A DNA stretch of 64,000 nt, taken from assembly GCF_025567095.1 (NCBI RefSeq), contig NZ_JAOQJH010000002.1; one strand, given 5' to 3'. A model generated the notes under the pieces. That model made no database searches. It worked only from the letters and a program-made list of their open reading frames with translations, and was not told where the DNA came from. Shown here one piece after another: positions 24,627 to 34,592 of this stretch. The position numbers and the translations under genes were made by a program. Each line of letters starts with the position of its first letter. The first letter of the stretch is position 1. This DNA comes from Anthropogastromicrobium aceti. GTDB lineage: Bacteria; Bacillota; Clostridia; Lachnospirales; Lachnospiraceae.

Positions 24627-27107
24627 TTACTTTACGGCTGCAACCTCAAGAGTCTTGCTCTCCTTATATGGTCTGAACAACAGATAGATAAATGCAACGA
24701 TAATTACAAATGCAACTACTGTTCCAACACCAAAACCGGCACCTGTAAAGAGACGGCCAATCTGATTGATTACTAAAGCTACCAGATAAGCAAATCCACA
24801 CTGATATCCAATTGCAATCCAGAACCACTTTGTATTATTCATCTCTCTCTTAATTGCACCCATTGCCGCGAAACACGGAGCACACAGCAAATTGAATGCC
24901 AAAAATGCGTAACCACTTACTGCTGTAAAGGAAGCTGCCATTGCTGCATAGACACTTACGCCTTCCTGTCCGCCATACAAGATACCCATTGTACCAACAA
25001 TGTTTTCCTTTGCTACAAGACCTGTAACAGATGCAACAGTTGCCTGCCAGTTGCCAAATCCCTGCGGAATAAAGATCCAGCTGATTGCCTTACCAATAGT
25101 TGCAAGGATACTTGAATCAATCTGATCTTCCTCAAGCATCTGGAATGCACCATCAACAAATCCAAAGTAAGTAGTAAACCAAATTACGATAGTGGAAAGA
25201 AGGATGATTGTACCAGCCTTCTTGATGAAGGACCATCCACGCTCCCACATGCTTCTAAGAACGCTGCTTACTGTTGGCATATGGTAAGCCGGAAGCTCCA
25301 TAACAAACGGAGCCGGATCTCCAGCAAATAACTTTGTCTTTTTTAAGATGATACCAGAGCAGATAATTGCTGCGATACCAAGGAAATAAGCTGACGGAGC
25401 AACCCAAGAAGCACCGCCGAAGATAGCACCTGCAACCATTGCGATAAACGGAAGCTTTGCACCACACGGAATGAAGGTAGTTGTCATGATGGTCATCTTG
25501 CGGTCTCTGTCATTCTCGATAGTACGTGAAGCCATGATTCCAGGAACACCACATCCAGAACCGATTAACATCGGGATAAATGACTTACCAGAAAGACCAA
25601 ACTTTCTAAAGATACGGTCCATGATGAATGCGATACGAGCCATGTATCCGCATCCTTCAAGGAAAGCTAAGAAGATGAACAAAATCAAGATCTGTGGAAC
25701 AAAACCAAGTACAGCTCCTACACCGGCTACGATACCATCCATGATCAGACCTCTTAACCAGTCTGCACAATTTGCTGCATCAAGAGCAGACTCCAAAAAT
25801 GCTGGAATACCAGGAATCCAGATGCCATAATCGGCATTATCAGGAGCGGTTGCATTCCACTTTTCATAAACTTCTACTGCTGCCTTTAAATCAGCGCCAT
25901 TAGCAGTCTCATCTTCCTCTGCCATGGTTTCCTCATCCTGAACAACGTAAGTTACTTCTGCGTCATCTGCTACTGTTGCTGCATAAGCTTTTACAGCTGT
26001 GATTGCTGTCTCTGGATCATAATCCTCTGATTCAGCATCTACTGCTGCTGCCAGTTCCTCATCACCAGACTCATCAACGAATGCATTAATAATTGTCTCT
26101 GCATCGCCATACTCACCAGCATCTTCTTCATATGCACTGCGGCCAATTCCTGCCAGATACCAGCCATCGCCAAATACTCCGTCATTTGCCCAGTCAGTTG
26201 CAATGGTTCCAACTGTTGTTACTGATACATAATATACAATATACATGATAACAGCAAAAATTGGAAGAGCCAGAAAACGATTCGTTACAATACGGTCAAT
26301 CTTATCGGAAAGCGTCAGCTTCTTGCCGCCATGTGCCTTTTTACAGCACTCACCGATAATAGATGAAATGTATGTATAACGCTCATTTGTGATAATACTC
26401 TCAGTATCATCATCAAATGTATCCTCCATGCGGCTGATCTCATCAGAAACATCCGGAACAGACTTCATCTGAGCTGCAATCTTATCATCCTTCTCAAGAA
26501 GCTTGATTGCAAAGAAGCGCTTCTGCTCATCCTTGATTCCGGTCAGCTTATTCTCAACATCTGCAATAATGTCCTCTGCTTCCTTTGAAAACTCATGTAC
26601 CGGCTTGCTTAATGTTTTTTTCTTTGCAAGCTCAACTGCCTTGTTTGCTGCTTCCTTAATACCGTCACCCTTTAATGCTGAAATCTCAACAACAGGGCAT
26701 CCAAGCTTTTTGGACAGCTTATCAACATTAATCTGATCACCGCTCTTACGAACAAGATCCATCATATTGATTGCCATAACTACTGGAATACCAAGCTCCA
26801 TGATCTGTGTAGACAAATACAGATTTCTCTCAATATTAGTACCATCTACGATATTTAAAATCGCATCTGGTCTGTCTGTGATCAGATAATTTCTTGCTAC
26901 AACTTCCTCAAGTGTATAAGGGGATAATGAATAAATACCCGGAAGATCCATAATTGTAGCTTCCTTATCCCACTTTAACTTACCTTCCTTCTTCTCAACT
27001 GTAACACCTGGCCAGTTTCCTACAAACTGATTGGATCCTGTCAGCGCATTAAAAAGTGTTGTTTTACCACAGTTGGGATTACCTGCTAATGCAATCTTAA
27101 TTGACAT
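24627..27107 (-). CDS. feoB: Ferrous iron transporter FeoB with acidic insertion
   Basis: An 826-residue Fe2+ transporter. The N-terminal G domain has GNPNCGKTT (9-17), FVGNWPGVTVEKKEG, DLPGIYSLSPYT and NMMD (115-118). The membrane part has the conserved Cys-containing gates IGSGCGVPGIMASR and IPCGAKLPFIA and a late LCAPCFAA. Between the first membrane helix and the next, residues about 325-428 form an extra, strongly acidic segment absent from standard FeoB. It follows two feoA genes after a 125-bp gap, and is followed by the Cys-rich peptide and fur. Iron repression through the Fur box at 27752 is expected. Confidence 0.95.
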   Translation of the reverse strand: MSIKIALAGNPNCGKTTLFNALTGSNQFVGNWPGVTVEKKEGKLKWDKEATIMDLPGIYSLSPYTLEEVVARNYLITDRPDAILNIVDGTNIERNLYLSTQIMELGIPVVMAINMMDLVRKSGDQINVDKLSKKLGCPVVEISALKGDGIKEAANKAVELAKKKTLSKPVHEFSKEAEDIIADVENKLTGIKDEQKRFFAIKLLEKDDKIAAQMKSVPDVSDEISRMEDTFDDDTESIITNERYTYISSIIGECCKKAHGGKKLTLSDKIDRIVTNRFLALPIFAVIMYIVYYVSVTTVGTIATDWANDGVFGDGWYLAGIGRSAYEEDAGEYGDAETIINAFVDESGDEELAAAVDAESEDYDPETAITAVKAYAATVADDAEVTYVVQDEETMAEEDETANGADLKAAVEVYEKWNATAPDNADYGIWIPGIPAFLESALDAANCADWLRGLIMDGIVAGVGAVLGFVPQILILFIFLAFLEGCGYMARIAFIMDRIFRKFGLSGKSFIPMLIGSGCGVPGIMASRTIENDRDRKMTIMTTTFIPCGAKLPFIAMVAGAIFGGASWVAPSAYFLGIAAIICSGIILKKTKLFAGDPAPFVMELPAYHMPTVSSVLRSMWERGWSFIKKAGTIILLSTIVIWFTTYFGFVDGAFQMLEEDQIDSSILATIGKAISWIFIPQGFGNWQATVASVTGLVAKENIVGTMGILYGGQEGVSVYAAMAASFTAVSGYAFLAFNLLCAPCFAAMGAIKREMNNTKWFWIAIGYQCGFAYLVALVINQIGRLFTGAGFGVGTVVAFVIIVAFIYLLFRPYKESKTLEVAAVK

Positions 27108-27232
27108 TACAAACCTCCTGTTTTCTCGCCTTTTTTACTATTTTGCAAATGCTACTTTGATTTGTCACGGCTGATTTCTAATCGCTTACGCTCATTTTTA
27201 TTAGTATAAGCTAACCTTTAGGTAAAAAAAAT

Positions 27233-27454
27233 TTATTCTACCTCAATCATCTCAGCATCTGCCTTACGCAGTGATAACTCGTATCCTCTTACAGTTACCT
27301 CTACCGGATCACCAAGCGGTGCTACCTTTCTTACATAGATCTCAACGCCCTTTGTGATTCCCATATCCATGATACGGCGCTTTACCGGGCCTTCACCTGT
27401 CAGCTTCTTTACCTTTACAGTCTGACCGATGCTTGCATCCTTCAGTGTTTTCAT
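27233..27454 (-). CDS. feoA: FeoA-domain protein (second copy)
   Basis: A 73-residue SH3-like FeoA protein, recognised from MKTLKDASIGQTVKVKKL, then RRIMDMGITKGVEIYVRK, then DPVEVTVRGYELSLRKADA. FeoA is a small cytoplasmic partner required for FeoB function. The ATG at 27454 is chosen over 27496 because AAAGGGG lies 8 bp before it and the extra 14 residues (MCTCYTPGRGKGFD) are not part of the domain. It lies 50 bp after the first feoA; two separate FeoA proteins in tandem before feoB are common in Clostridia. Confidence 0.92.
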   Translation of the reverse strand: MKTLKDASIGQTVKVKKLTGEGPVKRRIMDMGITKGVEIYVRKVAPLGDPVEVTVRGYELSLRKADAEMIEVE

Positions 27455-27504
27455 ATCAAACCCCTTTCCGCGACCTGGTGTATAACAGGTGCACATTGTT
27501 TCTC

Positions 27505-27717
27505 TTAGGAAACCAAGATTTTACCGGCCATGTCCTTGCCAATCGCAACTCTTGAATCCTTTACGTTGACAATCAGATTACCCTGAATCTCAGAAATAAC
27601 CGTAACAATTGCGCCGACAACAAACCCTAGTCTCTCCAGAAACAATCTGGTTTCCTCCTTGCCGCCAATCTTGCATATTACATTCTCCTTGCCCTCTGGA
27701 GCCATCGATAATGGCAT
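27505..27717 (-). CDS. feoA: FeoA-domain protein (first copy)
   Basis: A 70-residue FeoA-like protein with the SH3-like core ETRLFLERLGFVVGAIVTVI and the closing NVKDSRVAIGKDMAGKILV. It is the first gene of the feoA-feoA-feoB-peptide-fur run and starts about 35 bp after a Fur-box palindrome. It differs strongly from the second copy, so the two are not a recent duplication and may have separate FeoB-contacting roles. Confidence 0.9.
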   Translation of the reverse strand: MPLSMAPEGKENVICKIGGKEETRLFLERLGFVVGAIVTVISEIQGNLIVNVKDSRVAIGKDMAGKILVS

Positions 27718-27751
27718 AGCACATACCTCTCTTTCTTTTATTTCTTATACT

Positions 27752-27811
27752 TGATAACATTTATCATTTCCTATCGCAAATTAGTATACTCAAACCCTCA
27801 TTAGATGTCAA
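27752..27811 (-). promoter_or_regulatory. feo operon promoter with Fur box
   Basis: On the minus strand a perfect TTGACA (27811-27806) and TATACT (27788-27783) are 17 bp apart. Just downstream, at about +10 to +25, lies TGATAAATGTTATCA (27752-27766), a perfect 7-1-7 type Fur box. Binding there would block transcription when iron is plentiful; that is inference from known Fur biology. Confidence 0.88.
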
Positions 27812-27832
27812 GAACTTTTTTTGGATTTTTTC

Positions 27833-27864
27833 AAAAAAAGCTGTGGCTTATCACCACAGCTTTT
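27833..27864 (-). terminator. Terminator of the GH31 gene
   Basis: The stem GCTGTGG/CCACAGC (27840-27846 and 27854-27860) with a 7-nt loop is followed by seven T on the minus strand. Confidence 0.88.
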
Positions 27865-27903
27865 ATGACACTTCAAGTCACTTAGGTTTAATCTTAATTT
27901 TGC

Positions 27904-30201
27904 TTACTCTGCGTTCAAATACTCACCAGGTGTCTCTGACAGTGCCGTCACACCATCACGGCAGATCTTAACATAAAAGCCCTTATATGGCTTTTCGTAA
28001 TTCTTTACTGCATCTTTAATCTGCAGACGGCCGTTATTTTGTGAGAATACATATGCATTGTAGCCGCCCTTTTTATAGGCGAAGCTCTCACCATCGTCCT
28101 GATAATGAATATAATTTCCAATGCCCGGGTAAACTGCAAGTGTCAAGTCTTCCACTTCCTTTTCACCAACATACTGCATTAAAGGATAAAGCGGCAGCAC
28201 AGCACCTGCGCGTACAAACAGCGGCATAGTATCTAACGGTGCCTTCTTTGTAATATACTGACCACCCTTATACTTTTCTCCTGTCCAGAAATCGTACCAC
28301 ATCGCACCCTCTGGCAGATAGACAAGACGCATAGTTGTTCCCTGTGTTACAACTGGAGCAGCAAGCAGCCACTCACCTACCATAAACTCATCATTTATTT
28401 CGTAAGTTTCTGCATCCTTTTCGAAATTTAACATAAGAGGACGCATAATAGGAAGGCCTGTCTGCTCACTTTCAAAGAAGCAGTCGTAGATATATGGAAG
28501 CAAGTGATATCGAAGCTCTACATACTTGCGGTAAATCTCTAAAAGCTCCTTATCAAACTGCCACGGCTCCTGTTTTCTCGTACCCTGTGCACTATGATTT
28601 CTGAAAAGCGGTGACAAACATCCAACCTGAACCCAACGTGCCAAAAGTTCTTTTGTTGTATCTGCACCAAAGCCGCCTACATCTGTTCCGGCATATGAAA
28701 ATCCAGAAAGGCCAAGATTACAAAGCTGCGGAATCGCCATCTGTAAATGTGCCCAAATACTTTGGTTATCGCCTGTCCATACAAGCGCATAACGCTGCGT
28801 TCCGGCATATGCTGCACGTGTGATTATAAATGGTCTGCGGCCATCATATTTTAACCATCCATCCTTTGTTGCCATCGCCATGCAGTGACCATAGATGTTA
28901 TGAGCATCCTTATGGAGAATTACTGTATCATCCTCATCTGCAAATTGTACATCATCAGGCAGCGGACCTTTAAAGCTCGCAGGCTCATTCATATCGTTCC
29001 ATACACCGCGAACACCCATATCAATTAAAAATTTCTGCTTGTCTGCCCACCAGCTGCGTACCTTTGGATTAGTAAAGCTTGGGAAAACAGCATCACCTGG
29101 CCATACCTCGTTCACATAAAGCTCATTCTCTGCTGAGAAGGCAAAATAGCCGTTCTTAATTCCCTCCTCGTAAACATCGTAGCCATCTTCTTTTTTGACA
29201 CCTGGATCAATAATAGTAACTGGCTTATAGCCCATCTCAGTCAACTTCTGTAATGTCTTTTTAGGATCCTTATAATTTTTCCGATTCCATGTAAATACCT
29301 TAAAAGCATCCATGTAGTCGATATCAAAATGAATACTGTCGCATGGAATACGGCATTGACGCATCTTTTCTGCAACATCCATGATATCGTCCTCGGTAAT
29401 ATATCCCCAGCGTGACTGATGATATCCAAGCGTCCACTTCTGCGGAAGCGCAGTGCGTCCTGTCAGTCCTGTGTACGCACCTAAAATATCACGCATTGTC
29501 TCGCCTGCAATAAAATAGTAGTCTAAATCGCCGCCGTCTGCTGCAAAATAATAGCGCTCTGCCTCTTCCTTTCCCATATCAAAATAAGACTTTGACGTAT
29601 TGTCAAGAAAAATTCCATATGTAAAATGAGGACGCATTGAAATAAAGAACGGAACAGACTTATAAAGACTTGGGAAAAAATCTGCATGCGTATCTGGAAT
29701 GTCGCTGTTCCACATTTCATAAGCGTAGCCTCTTTTATCAAGAAAGCCAGTCTTATCGCCAAGACCATAGATATGCTCCTTTGTATGAAGCATACGCACA
29801 ACTTCAAATGTATGATCTGACTGCTTTTTTGGCAGCTCATGACCTTCCTTTGCCAGTAATTCGGCCTGCTGTGCTGTAATCTCCTGCTTCTTTGTTGTTC
29901 TTTCGGTCTGCTCAGAGATCATTCGGCCATCTGGTGTCAAAAAATCAACCTGAAACTCATCTCTTACGCGAACAAGAAGCTTCTTTGTTTTAATTGTAAT
30001 AAACTCTTTTTGCTGACGTGCCTGAAAATCAACCTTCTTTGGTTCCTGCACAACTGCCCTTGATGGTCTGTGCTTTTCTTCCATCGAGCTGTATACTCGC
30101 ACAATGCGGTCTGTAATAAAGGAAATTCTTCCCTCTTTATGTTCAAACTTTACCGTTACACCTGTGGCATCTGGTTCAAATGACAAAAGCCTGCCAAACA
30201 T
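27904..30201 (-). CDS. GH31 alpha-glucosidase/alpha-xylosidase family enzyme
   Basis: A 765-residue cytoplasmic GH31 hydrolase. It has the N-terminal beta-sandwich, the (beta/alpha)8 barrel with LGYHQSRWGYITEDDI and SIHFDIDYMDAFKVFTW, the nucleophile region GVRGVWNDMNEPASF (Asp in WNDMNE), the acid/base-side ALVWTGDNQSIWAHLQMAIP, and PLFRNHSAQGTRKQEPW. This is the alpha-glucosidase type; alpha-xylosidase activity cannot be excluded. It is a single-gene unit with its own promoter (30254-30282) and terminator. Confidence 0.92.
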   Translation of the reverse strand: MFGRLLSFEPDATGVTVKFEHKEGRISFITDRIVRVYSSMEEKHRPSRAVVQEPKKVDFQARQQKEFITIKTKKLLVRVRDEFQVDFLTPDGRMISEQTERTTKKQEITAQQAELLAKEGHELPKKQSDHTFEVVRMLHTKEHIYGLGDKTGFLDKRGYAYEMWNSDIPDTHADFFPSLYKSVPFFISMRPHFTYGIFLDNTSKSYFDMGKEEAERYYFAADGGDLDYYFIAGETMRDILGAYTGLTGRTALPQKWTLGYHQSRWGYITEDDIMDVAEKMRQCRIPCDSIHFDIDYMDAFKVFTWNRKNYKDPKKTLQKLTEMGYKPVTIIDPGVKKEDGYDVYEEGIKNGYFAFSAENELYVNEVWPGDAVFPSFTNPKVRSWWADKQKFLIDMGVRGVWNDMNEPASFKGPLPDDVQFADEDDTVILHKDAHNIYGHCMAMATKDGWLKYDGRRPFIITRAAYAGTQRYALVWTGDNQSIWAHLQMAIPQLCNLGLSGFSYAGTDVGGFGADTTKELLARWVQVGCLSPLFRNHSAQGTRKQEPWQFDKELLEIYRKYVELRYHLLPYIYDCFFESEQTGLPIMRPLMLNFEKDAETYEINDEFMVGEWLLAAPVVTQGTTMRLVYLPEGAMWYDFWTGEKYKGGQYITKKAPLDTMPLFVRAGAVLPLYPLMQYVGEKEVEDLTLAVYPGIGNYIHYQDDGESFAYKKGGYNAYVFSQNNGRLQIKDAVKNYEKPYKGFYVKICRDGVTALSETPGEYLNAE

Positions 30202-30253
30202 AATGCTCCTCCTTTAACATTTTTGCATCACATGGATTGCCTTTTATTTTCTC

Positions 30254-30282
30254 AGTATATCATAACTTTGCAAGCATGTACA
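30254..30282 (-). promoter_or_regulatory. Promoter of the GH31 gene
   Basis: TGTACA (30282-30277) and TATACT (30259-30254) with a 17-bp spacer; the -10 is extended by a TGA just before it. Confidence 0.6.
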
Positions 30283-30409
30283 GCAATTGTGATGACTGTA
30301 AATTACAAAAACATACCTCAATTTTGCATCCGTATTTCATTTGGATAATTTCATGCTATGCTAGTCACAGCACTACAAAAATTTACTTTGAATGTTAAGA
30401 GGAGGAATT

Positions 30410-31426
30410 ATGAGTTTAGTTGTACAAGATCTTTCAAAAAAATACGGAACGCGGACCGTTGTTGATCACTTAAGCTTTGAGATGAACCGTCCGGGTGTCT
30501 ATGCACTTCTTGGAACAAATGGAGCCGGAAAAACGACTTCCATCCGCATGATGCTTGGCATGCTTTCACGCGACAGCGGAACTGTCACATGGAATGGAAA
30601 GCCGCTTGATATAAATACCTGCAATGTAGGATATCTTGCAGAGGAGCGCGGTTTGTATCCTAAATATACTATTATGGATCAGCTTATGTATTTTGCCGCC
30701 CTGCGCGGTGTATCAGCTTCTGAAGCAAAAAAGCGAATCCACTACTGGGCAGAGCGCTTTGATATTATTGAATATCTTTATCCGCAGGAATATGCTGATA
30801 TTCAGGCAAAAAAGGCGCGCATGCATGAGGAAGCTTCACCAAAGAAAAAAGGCTTATTTGGAAGCAGTAATCAGAGAAAAAAACGCATTGCACCAAAGAC
30901 AGCTGATCAGCTTTCAAAAGGAAATCAGCAAAAAATTCAGATGATTGCAGCTCTTATTTCTGACCCGGAGCTTCTTATTCTTGACGAGCCGCTTTCTGGT
31001 CTTGATCCTGTCAATACTGATTTGTTTAAGGATATCATTCACGAGCAGATCAATAAGGGCAAATATCTGATTATGTCTGACCATCAAATGTCCACCATTG
31101 AGGAGTTTTGTACTGATCTTACAATACTTGATCACAGCAAAACGATTCTTTCTGGTAACTTAAATACGATCAAGAAAAGTTATGGACGTGTTCACCTGTT
31201 TCTAAAGACAGAATCCGATATCACCTCATATATCCATGATGCCGGTATTTCAATTCTCTCTGAGTTAGCAGGCGAATATCATTTGAAGGTAACTGGTGAA
31301 GCGCAGGCAAATGCACTGCTTGGCACACTTATTCAGGCAGGAATCACAATCGTTACCTTTAATCTTCGCGAACCATCTCTGCATGAGATCTTTGTAAGTA
31401 AGGTAGGTGAGGCACATGAAGAATAA
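30410..31426 (+). CDS. NatA-like ABC transporter ATP-binding protein
   Basis: A 338-residue ATPase subunit of an ABC-2 exporter. Walker A is GTNGAGKTTS, the signature is the NatA-like LSKGNQQK, and Walker B is LLILDEPLSGLDP. Between the Q-loop and the signature there is a basic insertion of about 25 residues (KARMHEEASPKKKGLFGSS and on). The C-terminal 100 residues form the usual DUF4162-like domain. The ATG at 30410 is chosen because AGAGGAGG precedes it; an ATG at 30392 lies upstream of that site. It forms an operon with two permeases, overlapping the first by about 11 bp. Confidence 0.92.
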   Translation: MSLVVQDLSKKYGTRTVVDHLSFEMNRPGVYALLGTNGAGKTTSIRMMLGMLSRDSGTVTWNGKPLDINTCNVGYLAEERGLYPKYTIMDQLMYFAALRGVSASEAKKRIHYWAERFDIIEYLYPQEYADIQAKKARMHEEASPKKKGLFGSSNQRKKRIAPKTADQLSKGNQQKIQMIAALISDPELLILDEPLSGLDPVNTDLFKDIIHEQINKGKYLIMSDHQMSTIEEFCTDLTILDHSKTILSGNLNTIKKSYGRVHLFLKTESDITSYIHDAGISILSELAGEYHLKVTGEAQANALLGTLIQAGITIVTFNLREPSLHEIFVSKVGEAHEE

Positions 31427-32729
31427 TGACAATCTTCGGGGACTGAAAAGCGTATATTCATTTACACTTAGTCAGACCATGAAAAGCAAATCAAATATTG
31501 TTTCAATGCTCATTTTATTTGTAATGGCGCTTATTTCACTTCCGCTTCAAAACCTTACCGGAAATAGTGTTTCAATCAGCCCAATTCAAACAGCTTATGT
31601 GACAAATGAGAGTGGAACCGAACTTGATTTTGATGCATTGACGGCTCAAAATGCTGCTTTTTCATCTGTTTCATTTGAAACCGCTGAGTTTGACAAAACT
31701 TCCTATGCCGATCATTTAGGCGACACTGATGTCTACGTTTATATCAGCGCACCAGATAAGAGCGGTGCCTGCACCGTAGAGAGCCATATCGCAGAAAACA
31801 GCTCCCTCAAAACAGAGGACCTGGAATCACTTCTGACCGCGATTTCCTCCCAGATGACATCGGAGCGCTTTGCTTCACTTGGCCTGTCCGCACAAAATTC
31901 CTACGATGTGGACAGCATGAGCGCCGCTGACTACCTTGATCAGAAAAATGGCACAGAAAATATTGGCTTTGATGCCAACTTTGCCATCCAGTACGGCTAT
32001 TCGATCGTAGTTATGATCTTGTGTCTGCTTTCTGCAAGCTTTATCATTCGCTGCATCGTCACCGAAAAGGATTCCAAGCTGATTGAACTGCTGATGGTAA
32101 GCGTTTCCCCACTCGCACTTTTACTTGGAAAGATTCTGGCTGTCATGACCTATGTGTTAATCATGATCGCGATGATGGCAATCGGATTTGTTCTTTCCTA
32201 TGAAATCAGTGTCGAGTATCTTCAGATGGCAAGTCTTAGCACCACACTTTCTCAGATGGGCATTGATCTCTCACAGCTGAATCTAAACTGGGGCACCATT
32301 GTAATTGCACTGATCTCACTGCTTCTCGCATTTGCGACCTATGCAGTTCTGTCCGGTCTGATCGGAACCTGCTGCAATACAATGGAACAGTCTGAGCCAG
32401 CGATCATGATTGTAACGCTCCTTATTATGGTTGGTTACATCGTATCCTGCTTCACACCGATTATCTCCAGCAACGCAGTTGCCGCAGCCGTGCTTTCCCT
32501 TTGCCCGGTCATCAGCGTATTCTGCGCACCAGTTTCGTATGTGTGCGGAAATATTTCACTGATTGTCCTGATTCTTTCTTGGGTTATTCAGGCAATCATT
32601 CTTGTTGCACTGAGCATATTCTGTGCAAAGGTATACCGCGATCTTTTGCTGTACCGCGGCAGCCACATGGGAATTTCTCAGCTGTTTCAAATTTTTAAAA
32701 ATAGAAAAAAGGAGGGCGCTACATTATGA
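31416..32729 (+). CDS. NatB-like ABC-2 permease (first)
   Basis: A 437-residue permease: one N-terminal helix, a large extracellular domain (about 45-190) and five or six C-terminal helices, as in the PF12698/NatB group. The cytoplasmic hinge VTEKDSKLIELLMVSVSP between helices is characteristic of the family. With the ATPase and the next gene it makes a heterodimeric exporter, possibly for Na+, a drug or a peptide; the substrate is unknown. The start may be the ATG at 31416 or a GTG at 31407. Confidence 0.88.
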   Translation: MKNNDNLRGLKSVYSFTLSQTMKSKSNIVSMLILFVMALISLPLQNLTGNSVSISPIQTAYVTNESGTELDFDALTAQNAAFSSVSFETAEFDKTSYADHLGDTDVYVYISAPDKSGACTVESHIAENSSLKTEDLESLLTAISSQMTSERFASLGLSAQNSYDVDSMSAADYLDQKNGTENIGFDANFAIQYGYSIVVMILCLLSASFIIRCIVTEKDSKLIELLMVSVSPLALLLGKILAVMTYVLIMIAMMAIGFVLSYEISVEYLQMASLSTTLSQMGIDLSQLNLNWGTIVIALISLLLAFATYAVLSGLIGTCCNTMEQSEPAIMIVTLLIMVGYIVSCFTPIISSNAVAAAVLSLCPVISVFCAPVSYVCGNISLIVLILSWVIQAIILVALSIFCAKVYRDLLLYRGSHMGISQLFQIFKNRKKEGATL

Positions 32730-34114
32730 AATCCTTTTTGAATGGACTAAAGAAGGTCTTTGGCTTTACTGTGCGCCACCGCCTCACAAAGGGCTGGAAG
32801 ACAGCGACACTTATTGTCATGCTGTTATGCTTTGCGCTCCCGCTCGGAATTATGTCTTTCTTGGAATTCACTCAAAAAAGTGACACACCAAGCGCCGTCA
32901 TTTCCGACGTATATACAGCTGACCTAACCGATGGAAATGCATTCGATTTTTCCGTTTTCAATATGATTGCAAAATCATCCGGCAACGAAACCTTCGCTTC
33001 CATTTCCTATCACAGCTTTGACACCGACGAGGATGCACTCGCCGCTGCCGAAACTGATACTGGCAATGCACTGGTTGTCGTTGTCACCTCCGACGAGGAT
33101 GGCTTTCACACAAGCGTAATCCTGCCAGAAGCATCTGCCCTCTCCATGGACGATGCCGATGACTACAGCGACTTTTTAAGCCAGATGTTCTCCGTCTTTG
33201 CCGTAGCCAAATCAGGGGCATCGATCAGTGATCTCACGGCTCTGGGCGGCATCAGCTATAAATATTCCTATTATGAGAGCCAGAACGGCACAGACACACT
33301 TGTAAGCGGCGACGATGCCAACTCCGAGCAGAATGCAGATGCTACCGTTAAAAACGTCTTAGGTTACATGCTTCCATATGTAAACATCATGCTTCTGTAT
33401 TTCTTGATCCTGTTTTATGGACAGGGCACCGCAAACTGTGTTGTACTAGAAAAATCCTCTAAGCTTATGGATACGATGCTTGTATCTGTAAAGCCAGAGG
33501 CAATGGTCATCGGAAAAGTACTTGCACAGGCATTTACCTGTGTCATTCAAATTGCACTGTGGGTAATCGGACTGTGGGGCGGCTTTGCAGCTGGTATCTG
33601 GGCAGTAAAAACAATCAATCCAGATACCACCATGTCGCTCATCCAGATGTTTGGTCATATGGGACTGCTCTCAAGCATCTTTACACCGGTCAACATCCTA
33701 TTTTTCTTACTCTACTTAGCAGCTGGCCTGCTTCTCTACCTTGCAATCGCCTCAATTGGCGGTGCAATCGCTTCCAAGCAGGAAGACCTAAGCATGACAA
33801 ACGGTATCTTCGTTATTGTCCTGCTGCTTAGCTTCTTTGCAACACTCGGTACGGGCAGCTTCTCCGGAAACTTTGATTCGATGGGTTCCGTCGGCATCCT
33901 CGACTGGATTCCATTTACATCAATCCTTGTTTCCCCAAGCCACCTGCTTCTTGGCTACATTTCCATTGCTGAGGCCTGCGGCTCCCTCGCAGTCGTGGTC
34001 ATTACCGCCCTTCTTGGCATGGCACTTGCTGGACGTATCTACAAGGCGATGTCCATGTATAAAGGTAATATTCCAAACGCAAAGCAATTATTCGCTATGA
34101 TTTTCTCAAAGTAA
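32726..34114 (+). CDS. NatB-like ABC-2 permease (second)
   Basis: A 462-residue paralogue of the preceding permease, with the same plan of one helix, an extracellular domain and a C-terminal bundle, and the hinge VVLEKSSKLMDTMLVSVKPE. It overlaps the previous gene by ATGA and has GGAGG upstream, so it is co-translated. Two different permeases imply an asymmetric transporter. A strong terminator follows. No regulator or substrate gene is adjacent. Confidence 0.88.
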   Translation: MKSFLNGLKKVFGFTVRHRLTKGWKTATLIVMLLCFALPLGIMSFLEFTQKSDTPSAVISDVYTADLTDGNAFDFSVFNMIAKSSGNETFASISYHSFDTDEDALAAAETDTGNALVVVVTSDEDGFHTSVILPEASALSMDDADDYSDFLSQMFSVFAVAKSGASISDLTALGGISYKYSYYESQNGTDTLVSGDDANSEQNADATVKNVLGYMLPYVNIMLLYFLILFYGQGTANCVVLEKSSKLMDTMLVSVKPEAMVIGKVLAQAFTCVIQIALWVIGLWGGFAAGIWAVKTINPDTTMSLIQMFGHMGLLSSIFTPVNILFFLLYLAAGLLLYLAIASIGGAIASKQEDLSMTNGIFVIVLLLSFFATLGTGSFSGNFDSMGSVGILDWIPFTSILVSPSHLLLGYISIAEACGSLAVVVITALLGMALAGRIYKAMSMYKGNIPNAKQLFAMIFSK

Positions 34115-34137
34115 GCCTAGTAACCTAACAGGCCGCA

Positions 34138-34186
34138 TAAAAAAATCCCCCACCTGGCACATCCATGCCAGACGGGGGATTTTTTT
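34138..34186. terminator. Bidirectional terminator between the ABC exporter and atp operon
   Basis: AAAAAATCCCCCACCTGGCA pairs with its near-complement ending GGGGGATTTTTTT; it serves both convergent operons. Confidence 0.95.
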
Positions 34187-34592
34187 ATTCTTCGTTTGTT
34201 ACATGAAGCCGGACTAGTGCTCTGCGAAGCTTTGCCTCGGCAATTCTTTGCTCTCTGTCTGAAAGATTTTTCTGATTCAGGCGCTCCTCGGCTCGTTCTT
34301 TTGCTTTCTTTGCGCGCTCCTCATCAATCTCTTCCTTCCATTCCCATGTTGTCGCTGCTACCTGGCACTCGCCATTTAACATCGACACCATGCCGCCAAT
34401 GCAGGCAGCATATCGCTCATGACCATCTGCGAGCGTCACATGAGCCTGACCCATGCCGATTCCGCTGCAGTAATTGATATGACCTGCGCGGATCGCCACA
34501 TCACCATCAATTGTTCGCAGAAAAATCTGAGATGCCTGATCATCAAACACTTTTCCGTCCATCGTCACTATGCGCAAATGGAATGTGTTCAT
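34185..34592 (-). CDS. atpC: ATP synthase epsilon subunit
   Basis: A 135-residue F1 epsilon subunit: N-terminal beta-sandwich (FHLRIVTMDGKVFDDQASQI to about 85) and C-terminal helical hairpin (EERAKKAKERAEERL onward), which in other species brakes ATP hydrolysis. It overlaps atpD by ATGA and ends the atp operon next to a strong terminator. Confidence 0.95.
   Translation of the reverse strand: MNTFHLRIVTMDGKVFDDQASQIFLRTIDGDVAIRAGHINYCSGIGMGQAHVTLADGHERYAACIGGMVSMLNGECQVAATTWEWKEEIDEERAKKAKERAEERLNQKNLSDREQRIAEAKLRRALVRLHVTNEE

Noticed and set aside
30410..34114. Bacteriocin immunity or defence island
   Set aside because: Only an ABC ATPase and two NatB-like permeases are present, with no effector or regulator; an ordinary exporter is enough.
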